Shown here in pieces: positions 1-4,830 of a DNA stretch of 5,595 nt. The notes beneath the pieces were generated by a model. That model was not told where the DNA came from and ran no database searches. It was given only the letters and a program-made list of their open reading frames with translations. This stretch comes from Candidatus Woesearchaeota archaeon. Its GTDB lineage: Archaea > Nanobdellota > Nanobdellia > Woesearchaeales > UBA11576. Within the stretch, counting starts at the first letter, position 1, and every line of letters starts with the position of its first letter. The position numbers and the translations under genes are program-made. The stretch lies in the NCBI GenBank assembly GCA_019322385.1, contig JAHWIS010000153.1, positions 1-5,595 on the forward strand. Reading direction: 5' to 3'.

Positions 1-610
1 TCCTGAACACTGTGAATGGCCCTGGTGTTACGTGTATGCTGCCTAGATAAGCGAATACTTTCCTCAGGTACACGCCCAGCAAAAACTCTACCACTTGTAT
101 CTTCTGCCATATTGTCGTTGGCTCTGTGCATTTCAATGATGGAGTGACAGCCATCACGCTCTTTTTGCTGAAATATCCGAGCATCTTCAGCAGCGCATCA
201 GGATCTACAACAGAATCTGCATCAAGGCATGCGACAAACTCACCTTTAGTATGCTTGAGCCCCATGTTCAGCGCGGTTCCTTTGCCGCCATTCGGCTTTG
301 TCAGCACAAGCACTCCATCTTTCTCGAATCCGCGGGCGATCTTGAGTGTCCTATCCTTGCTTCCGTCATCAATCACTATGATCTGCAGCTTTTCCTTGGG
401 ATACTTCAGCTGCAGCAATGACCTGACTGTCTTTGCAAGGCATTTTTCCTCATTGCATGCAGGGACCATGACTGTTACCTTCGGCAGCTGCTTTGGCGGC
501 CTTGGGTTCTTTATCATTTTCCTGTTCTCAATAAGTGTAAGAAGGAAGAATACTGCAGTGAACAAGCCGAAATACGATACTGTGTACAATACGATGTCCC
601 AAAATGCCAT
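1..610 (-). CDS. Membrane-anchored family 2 glycosyltransferase (N-terminal part; 3' end outside window)
   Basis: Reading the minus strand from the ATG at 610 gives 203 codons without a stop, running off the left edge. Residues about 5-27 form one hydrophobic membrane segment, followed by a basic stretch. A GT-A nucleotide-sugar-binding domain starts near residue 44 (KVTVMVPACNEE). Visible GT2 landmarks are IVIDDGSKDRT with DDGS at 81-84, KPNGGKGTALN at 106-115, and the metal-binding DAD at 130-132. TPGPFTVFR at 195-203 matches the acceptor-side segment of processive enzymes of the PgaC/hyaluronan-synthase type. The ED base motif, QxxRW motif and C-terminal membrane helices expected for that type would lie beyond the edge. 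By family it transfers sugar from a nucleotide-sugar at the cytoplasmic face of the membrane, probably for a surface polysaccharide or glycolipid; the sugar cannot be told. No Shine-Dalgarno precedes the ATG, and a TATA box about 25 nt upstream suggests a leaderless transcript. Confidence 0.9.
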   Translation of the reverse strand, partial: MAFWDIVLYTVSYFGLFTAVFFLLTLIENRKMIKNPRPPKQLPKVTVMVPACNEEKCLAKTVRSLLQLKYPKEKLQIIVIDDGSKDRTLKIARGFEKDGVLVLTKPNGGKGTALNMGLKHTKGEFVACLDADSVVDPDALLKMLGYFSKKSVMAVTPSLKCTEPTTIWQKIQVVEFLLGVYLRKVFAYLGSIHVTPGPFTVFR

Positions 611-630
611 GTTTACCCGCTTTTCTACTT

Positions 631-640
631 ATTTATATAA
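631..640 (-). promoter_or_regulatory. TATA box for the glycosyltransferase gene
   Basis: On the minus strand the sequence reads TTATATAAAT, a good archaeal TATA element. Its centre is about 25 nt upstream of the ATG at 610, so transcription would begin at or next to the start codon. This agrees with the absence of a Shine-Dalgarno sequence there. The surroundings are AT-rich, so the exact element could be shifted by a few bases. Confidence 0.6.
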
Positions 641-657
641 TATACTGTATAGTATAT
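640..657. promoter_or_regulatory. Inverted repeat, candidate operator upstream of the glycosyltransferase TATA box
   Basis: ATATACT and AGTATAT form a perfect 7-bp inverted repeat around the 4-base spacer GTAT. On the minus strand it abuts the upstream side of the TATA box, where the BRE (TFB-binding element) should lie. A dimeric regulator bound here could block or aid TFB/TBP recruitment. The composition is nearly all A/T, so chance occurrence is a real possibility and the role as an operator is inferred from position only. Confidence 0.35.
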
Positions 658-718
658 AATCTATTTAATAACCTTTTCCCTGTTTCTGGCAGGTTTTTGC
701 AGAATTAGCCTGTCTGCC

Positions 719-1324
719 TTACTCTCCTTTTGCAGGGTGATAGCCTGGTCCTGCGTATTCTGGCAGCCAGGATTCCATCTGGAAGTACTGCTTGATCGCT
801 CCCAGGAGACGCGCAGCATCCCTTACTACCTCATTCTCGACCTGTTCGATCTTCTTCTTGTATATTCGGTTGAGATAGAATTTCTGGAAGTATTTGTTGC
901 GCAGCAAGAAGTTCTTGTCCCAGTCTCCGCTCGGGTCCAATTGCAGCCTTGCTGTTATGAATGTCTCTACCTCTCCTTTGTTTGTCTTGATCTTTTGGTT
1001 GTTCACGACAATCTCGTGGTCCTGTAGGCCTAGGACATGAAAATCAACATTAAGGTATATCTTGAAGAATGGGTTGTCATATGGCTTGTCGCTCCGCCAC
1101 CATACCCATATCTGTTTCATGTTATTGCCTGAGATCCGCTCGAGATACATCTTCTCCATCCATTTGTCTGACTTGGGTCCAGAATCTACGGAGCAGTAGC
1201 CCTCCTCTAGAAGCCATTCATGCACCCTCTTGTAGAGATATTCAATGCTGAATACGTGCTTGAAATTAAGGCTGAACTGACGTACAGTCCATTTTTCCTG
1301 TAGCGCGTAAGGTGGCGGTGGCAT
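719..1324 (-). CDS. Uncharacterised aromatic-rich soluble protein, about 201 aa
   Basis: I do not recognise the family. The start chosen is the ATG at 1324 (MPPPPYALQEKW). The longer reading from the ATG at 1339 adds five residues, but that codon sits only 11 nt from the TATA-box centre, whereas 1324 is 26 nt away, the distance expected for a leaderless start. Neither has a Shine-Dalgarno. The protein has no signal peptide or membrane segment. It begins with a proline run, then a helix (about 27-41). A strand-rich core follows (about 58-130), including QIWVWWRSDKP at 71-81 and alternating hydrophobic strands (FFKIYLNVDFHVLGL). A long charged amphipathic helix occupies about 137-183, and the tail is Pro/Gly/Tyr-rich. 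Helix, beta-sheet, long C-terminal helix resembles the order in START/SRPBCC-like folds, but that is a guess from pattern alone. The clean reading frame, own promoter and protein-like composition support a real gene. It is divergent from the thymidine kinase fusion and has no visible functional link to the downstream glycosyltransferase. Confidence 0.8.
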   Translation of the reverse strand: MPPPPYALQEKWTVRQFSLNFKHVFSIEYLYKRVHEWLLEEGYCSVDSGPKSDKWMEKMYLERISGNNMKQIWVWWRSDKPYDNPFFKIYLNVDFHVLGLQDHEIVVNNQKIKTNKGEVETFITARLQLDPSGDWDKNFLLRNKYFQKFYLNRIYKKKIEQVENEVVRDAARLLGAIKQYFQMESWLPEYAGPGYHPAKGE

Positions 1325-1346
1325 GTCATTACTTAACATAATGCGG

Positions 1347-1354
1347 TTTATAAA
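1347..1354 (-). promoter_or_regulatory. TATA box (TTTATAAA) for the uncharacterised gene at 719-1324
   Basis: TTTATAAA is self-complementary. On the minus strand it is preceded by CGAAACC, a purine-rich stretch of the kind that serves as the TFB-recognition element. The centre is 26 nt upstream of the ATG at 1324, predicting a leaderless transcript and deciding against the ATG at 1339. Being symmetric it could also work rightward, but a better placed element exists for the plus-strand gene. Confidence 0.65.
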
Positions 1355-1393
1355 GGTTTCGTCCCAAATAAGTGCCTAAAAACAAGGGAAAAA

Positions 1394-1401
1394 CTTTATT
1401 A
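1394..1401 (+). promoter_or_regulatory. TATA box for the thymidine kinase fusion gene
   Basis: CTTTATTA is preceded by GGGAAAAA, a plausible TFB-recognition element. It lies about 45 nt upstream of the ATG at 1443. Initiation would be expected near 1423, leaving a leader of about 20 nt that contains the Shine-Dalgarno sequence. This gene therefore appears to be expressed from a leadered transcript, unlike its neighbours. Confidence 0.5.
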
Positions 1402-1430
1402 GTTAATTCAGAACAACAGGATAATCGCAG

Positions 1431-1438
1431 GGAGGGTG
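1431..1438 (+). promoter_or_regulatory. Strong ribosome binding site (GGAGGGTG) that decides the start at 1443
   Basis: GGAGGGTG matches the archaeal anti-Shine-Dalgarno sequence well. GGAGG ends 7 nt before the ATG at 1443 and 4 nt before the in-frame TTG at 1440, so the ATG is the better start. It is the only convincing Shine-Dalgarno in front of any gene start in this window. Confidence 0.75.
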
Positions 1439-1442
1439 TTTG

Positions 1443-2771
1443 ATGGGTTCTTTAAGGGAATCAAGACATGGAAGATTAATAACTATAACTGGACCTGTTC
1501 TTTCAGGTAAAAAGACCTATCTTGAGAGGCTTCTTAATTCTGCGCACGGCACTATATGGAAGAAAGGCAAGAACCATGATACCATAGTGCTGGCAAAGCA
1601 TCCCAAGGATGGCGCCAGGTCACCTGGAAAGATACGCAGCTATGATGCGCTTGAGACAACAGATCCTGATGAGATAGCAGATCTCATAAAACCAAACACT
1701 GAAGCAGTCATGATTTCTGGTATCAATTTCTTCCCGCGCAAGATAATAGATCTTCTGCAGGCGGTTGTAGCCAGCAACAGGCTGGTCTATGTCTCAGGTC
1801 TCAACCTGAACTGGAAAGGTGAACCTTATAATTTCATGCCTGAGATAATGGCGCTTTCTGACGAGATACTGCTTACAAGAGCTCCTTGCATGGAGCCTGG
1901 CTGCCAGCGTGTCGCGACAAGGAGCGAGAAGATAGACGAAAGGCCTCGCGGTCGCAGGCGTGTATGCATCGATGATCATGATTTTAAAGGGAGGCCTAGC
2001 CCAAAGCATTTCCTCAAGAGGCAGACAGGAGGCCTTGAATTGTTTGTCGGCAACATGTTTGCGAGCAAGTCCACCACCTGGCGTGAGAGGATGCGCGAGC
2101 TTGATGCAAATGGCATTGAATACGTAGTCTTCAAATGGCTGAAGGACAAGAGGTATAAGGAGAGAGATGAAGATTATGTTCCTTTTGGCAAAGGAGAGAT
2201 AGGGTTCAACAACAGCGATGAGAAGATACCTGCAATCACTGTAAGGAACATGGATGACATACTGAAATATCTTGACGGCGAGACAAGGATCAAGGAAGTG
2301 GATGAAAAGAGCAGGAAAAGAAAGCTTGGTCATGTCTTCATCGACGAGGGCCAGTTCATTGCAGGAATCTCCGAGAAAGTCAGGGAGCGTATGTACCAAG
2401 GATATAAATTCTATATAACAGGCCTTATGCGTGATTTCAGGATGCTGCCCTTTAAGGAGATGGCTAATCTTCTTGCCTTAGCCGACACGATAAACATAAT
2501 GCATGCTTATTGTGTATTGTGCGGAAGAGAGGCTTCTGAAAGCCAGAGGTTGGTCAAGAAAAACGGCAAATGGTCTCCTGCGCATTTCAAGGGTGATAAG
2601 GTAGTGGTAGGCGGGAAAGGAGAAGGCAAGACTGTCACTGATGCTTATGAGGCAAGATGTATTGATTGCATAAAGGTGTCTGGCGCGCCAAAGCCTAAAT
2701 ATATCTTCCAAAGGTATAAGCCTCCAAAGACAAGAAAAGAGGCTAGGAGATTGATGCGGGAAATGCAATAG
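1443..2771 (+). CDS. Tandem-fused type II thymidine kinase (degenerate N-terminal domain plus intact-looking C-terminal domain)
   Basis: The product is 442 aa, about twice the usual TK1-family length of roughly 190-230, and holds two collinear TK1-like domains. N-terminal domain (about 10-182): P-loop GPVLSGKKT 17-25, ISGINFF 91-97 where the family has IDEAQFF, GLNLNWKGEP 119-128, and Zn-type ligands C149, C154, C175, H179. C-terminal domain (about 197-412): P-loop GNMFASKST 203-211, IDEGQF 300-305 with the general-base Glu 302, GLMRDF 327-332, CVLCG 357-361, lasso-like VVGG 388-391 to Y402, and C406/C409. Spacings between landmarks agree (28 and 27 residues from the second motif to GL; 30 and 30 from GL to the first Cys). 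TK1 enzymes phosphorylate thymidine to dTMP with ATP for salvage, in the cytoplasm. The N-half lacks the catalytic Glu, the Mg-binding Ser/Thr and the lasso, so it is probably a regulatory or structural pseudokinase. A Lys/Arg-rich tail (about 412-442) follows. The C-half is likely active, although its P-loop has Ser for the usual Gly before Lys. Confidence 0.9.
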   Translation: MGSLRESRHGRLITITGPVLSGKKTYLERLLNSAHGTIWKKGKNHDTIVLAKHPKDGARSPGKIRSYDALETTDPDEIADLIKPNTEAVMISGINFFPRKIIDLLQAVVASNRLVYVSGLNLNWKGEPYNFMPEIMALSDEILLTRAPCMEPGCQRVATRSEKIDERPRGRRRVCIDDHDFKGRPSPKHFLKRQTGGLELFVGNMFASKSTTWRERMRELDANGIEYVVFKWLKDKRYKERDEDYVPFGKGEIGFNNSDEKIPAITVRNMDDILKYLDGETRIKEVDEKSRKRKLGHVFIDEGQFIAGISEKVRERMYQGYKFYITGLMRDFRMLPFKEMANLLALADTINIMHAYCVLCGREASESQRLVKKNGKWSPAHFKGDKVVVGGKGEGKTVTDAYEARCIDCIKVSGAPKPKYIFQRYKPPKTRKEARRLMREMQ

Positions 2772-2780
2772 TTTTTTAAA
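2772..2780 (+). promoter_or_regulatory. T-tract/TATA-like element between the kinase and GTPase genes
   Basis: The kinase stop codon is followed at once by TTTTTTAAA. The centre is about 29 nt upstream of the GTPase ATG at 2805, which has no Shine-Dalgarno (the bases before it are CTTCTTTCTAAA). It could be a weak TATA box giving a leaderless GTPase transcript. The T-run could also serve as a U-tract terminator for the kinase mRNA. The two roles are not exclusive and the sequence does not decide between them. Confidence 0.4.
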
Positions 2781-2804
2781 CAAAACTCAGTTCTTCTTTC
2801 TAAA

Positions 2805-4004
2805 ATGTTTGTCGGCATTGTTGGCAAGCCGTCCTGCGGCAAGAGCACATTCTTCAAGGCAGCTACGCTTGCAGAGGTTGAGATCGCGAACTATCCTTTC
2901 ACTACGATAAAGCCCAATCACGCAATAGGTTTTGTCAAGGTGGATTGTGTCGATAAGGAATTCCAGAAGCAGTGCAATCCAAGAGAGGGTTTCTGCATAC
3001 ATGGCTGGCGTTTTGTGCCTATTGATCTTATGGACGTCGCAGGTCTTGTCCCTGGAGCGCACAAAGGCCTTGGCATGGGCAACCAGTTCCTTGATGACCT
3101 GCGTCAGGCAGATGCTTTGGTGCATGTCATCGACATATCAGGAAGTGTGAATGAGAAAGGCGAGCCTGTCGAGCCTCTGAGCTATGATCCTGCAAATGAC
3201 GTTAAGTTCCTTGAGGAAGAGCTTGACATGTGGTATCTCGGCATCATGAAGAAGGGTTGGGAGCGTTTTGCCCGTACTGTGATGCAGGAGAAAGGCAGCA
3301 TCGCAAGGGCAATAGGCAAACAGCTCTCAGGTCTCAAGGTGACTGAGGAGATGGCAGAGGATGTCATCAGGAAACTTGGTCTTAGCATAGAAAATCCTGA
3401 CAAATGGTCAGAGGATGAGCTCAAGAGCATAGCTGTTGAGCTTCGGAAGATAACAAAACCGATTATAATCGCTGCAAACAAGATAGATATTCCTGGCGCT
3501 GACAAAAAATATGAGGAAGTAAAGGAAAGATTCCCTGATTATATTGTCGTCCCCTGCTCTGCAGAGTCAGAGCTCGCATTGCGGGAAGCTGCAAAGAACA
3601 AGCTTATCGATTATGTGCCTGGAGACGGTTCATTCAATATTCTCGAGCAGGGAAAGCTCAATGAAAAGCAGGAAAAGGCATTGGATTTCATCCATAAGAA
3701 TGTCCTTGACCGTTTCGGCTCCACAGGTGTCCAGACTGTGCTTGACAAGGCTATATTCGATCTCCTGAAATACATCGCGATATTCCCTGGAGGGGTTAAC
3801 AAGCTCGAGGACCAGCACGGCAATGTCTTGCCAGACTGTTTCCTGCTTCCAGACGGGAGCACTGCATTGGACTTCGCATTCAGGATCCACACAGACATCG
3901 GCAAAGGCTTCATCCGCGCCATCGACGTCAAGACCAAGATGACAGTCGGCAAAGAACACAAGCTAAAGCACCGAGATGTTGTTGAGATAGTCACAGGAAA
4001 ATGA
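2805..4004 (+). CDS. Ygr210-like GTPase of the OBG/YchF family with C-terminal TGS domain
   Basis: The 399-aa protein has the full layout of archaeal/eukaryotic Ygr210-type GTPases. G1 is GKPSCGKST at 7-15, followed by the subfamily hallmark EIANYPFTTI at 26-35 with the G2 threonines. G3 is DVAGLVPGAHKGLGMGNQFLDDLRQ from 77, G4 is NKID at 225-228, and the G5-like SAE is at 252-254. A helical insertion (about 134-215) separates G3 and G4. A TGS domain (about 323-397) follows, with the LPDGSTALDFAFRIHTDIGKGF signature from 348. Bacterial YchF/Ola1 has NxxE at G4 and prefers ATP; the NKxD here predicts ordinary guanine specificity. By family it is cytoplasmic and probably ribosome- or RNA-associated; its exact role is not established. 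It starts 33 nt after the kinase stop without a Shine-Dalgarno, and its stop overlaps the start of the phosphoesterase gene by four bases, so these two are very likely co-transcribed. Cys 11 within the P-loop replaces a usual Val-type residue. Confidence 0.95.
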   Translation: MFVGIVGKPSCGKSTFFKAATLAEVEIANYPFTTIKPNHAIGFVKVDCVDKEFQKQCNPREGFCIHGWRFVPIDLMDVAGLVPGAHKGLGMGNQFLDDLRQADALVHVIDISGSVNEKGEPVEPLSYDPANDVKFLEEELDMWYLGIMKKGWERFARTVMQEKGSIARAIGKQLSGLKVTEEMAEDVIRKLGLSIENPDKWSEDELKSIAVELRKITKPIIIAANKIDIPGADKKYEEVKERFPDYIVVPCSAESELALREAAKNKLIDYVPGDGSFNILEQGKLNEKQEKALDFIHKNVLDRFGSTGVQTVLDKAIFDLLKYIAIFPGGVNKLEDQHGNVLPDCFLLPDGSTALDFAFRIHTDIGKGFIRAIDVKTKMTVGKEHKLKHRDVVEIVTGK

Positions 4005-4825
4005 AAAAAGCAGATCTTCACGCACATTCTTATTATTCTGACGGTGACTTCAGCCCTGCGGATGTCGTAAAGAAGGCTAAAGAAGCAGGACTTGACTGCA
4101 TTGCCATGACTGACCATGACACGATCAACGGGAATTTTGAGGCAGTCCAGGCAGGTATGGAATACAGGATAGAAGTCATCCCTGGTGTTGAGATCAGGTC
4201 TGAGCATGGAGAGATACTAGGGCTGTTTGTTGACTCTGATGATCCTGAGCTTGATGCACTTCTCAGGAAGATTCAAAAGTCAAGGAAAGAGCGTATAATG
4301 AAGACTGTAGACCTTATGAGCAAGGCTGGTTACGATATATCTTATGACGAGCTCACGAAACGCTTCCCAAAATTCCGCGATAGCACAATACATGTCATTA
4401 CATTCTGCATCGAGAAAGGTTTTTTCAAGGATTTCTGGGGTGCATACCGCGAGTTCTTTGCAGAAGGAAAGAAATTCCGTGTTGCTAGCGATAAAATAAC
4501 TGATGAAAACGCCATAAAGGCAATAAAGACTGCTGGTGGTGTTGCAATATGGGCACATCCCTGGCTTGATGAGCCTGATTTCCTCTTCAAGAACATCGAC
4601 AAGTTCATAGAGCTCGGTCTCGACGGTATCGAGGATGAAGTGAGCGAATACAAGCCAGATAATTACGAGCAAGTCGCAGAAAAAGTAAGGAATATCTGCA
4701 ATGAGAAAGGCCTTATCATATCAAAGGGCTCTGATTTCCACGGCCCACTTATCGGCGCACCCTTGGGACGCATATTTGTTGATTATTCTGTTGTTGAAGA
4801 GCTGAAGAGACGTCTTGAGAAGTGA
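4001..4825 (+). CDS. PHP-domain metal-dependent phosphoesterase (TrpH/YciV type)
   Basis: The 274-aa protein carries all the metal-ligand motifs of a PHP hydrolase: DLHAHSYYSDG (H7, H9, D14), TDHDT (D38, H39, D40), PGVEIRS (E64), H69 near LGLFVD, H131 in the helical insertion, IWAHP (H186) and GSDFHG (D245, H247). The insertion at about 85-160 and the order of motifs match the TrpH/YciV subfamily. Its characterised members are nucleoside 3',5'-bisphosphate phosphatases or 5'-3' exoribonucleases using a trinuclear Mn-type centre; the substrate here is inferred, not shown. No signal peptide is present, so it is cytoplasmic. The ATG overlaps the GTPase stop as ATGA with only a weak AGGA two bases ahead, so translation probably depends on termination of the upstream gene. 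A polymerase/histidinol-phosphatase PHP role is less likely, given the stand-alone size and the TrpH-like insertion. Confidence 0.93.
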   Translation: MKKADLHAHSYYSDGDFSPADVVKKAKEAGLDCIAMTDHDTINGNFEAVQAGMEYRIEVIPGVEIRSEHGEILGLFVDSDDPELDALLRKIQKSRKERIMKTVDLMSKAGYDISYDELTKRFPKFRDSTIHVITFCIEKGFFKDFWGAYREFFAEGKKFRVASDKITDENAIKAIKTAGGVAIWAHPWLDEPDFLFKNIDKFIELGLDGIEDEVSEYKPDNYEQVAEKVRNICNEKGLIISKGSDFHGPLIGAPLGRIFVDYSVVEELKRRLEK

Positions 4826-4830
4826 TTTTT
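4826..4830 (+). terminator. Short T-tract after the phosphoesterase gene
   Basis: Five T residues directly follow the TGA stop and fill the whole gap to the stop codon of the convergent gene. Archaeal RNA polymerase can terminate on such U-tracts without a hairpin. The tract is short, so read-through into the antisense strand of the next gene is likely. Confidence 0.35.

Noticed and set aside
126..659. Plus-strand open frame of 177 codons
   Set aside because: It is antisense to the glycosyltransferase, whose minus-strand translation shows DDGS, DAD and other family motifs. The plus-strand product is Ser/Phe-rich with no recognisable features.
661..718. Possible hairpin terminator (CCTG/CAGG) downstream of the uncharacterised gene
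   Set aside because: The stem is only four pairs and no T-run follows on the minus strand, so it cannot be told from chance.
1340..1439. Small RNA or riboswitch in the divergent intergenic region
   Set aside because: Apart from the two promoters and the ribosome site there is no stable stem or known motif, and the space between the elements is too short to hold a structured RNA.
1440..1442. TTG as the start codon of the kinase fusion
   Set aside because: An ATG follows directly and has better spacing (7 nt) from GGAGG than the TTG has (4 nt). The choice changes the product by one residue only.
1794..2399. Minus-strand open frame of 201 codons inside the kinase fusion
   Set aside because: It is a shadow of the plus-strand kinase coding sequence. 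It has no promoter or ribosome site of its own, and its composition is unlike a folded protein.
3611..4207. Minus-strand open frame of 198 codons across the GTPase-phosphoesterase junction
   Set aside because: It spans two well-supported plus-strand genes and is rich in Cys, Ser and Arg from antisense codons. No family motif is seen.
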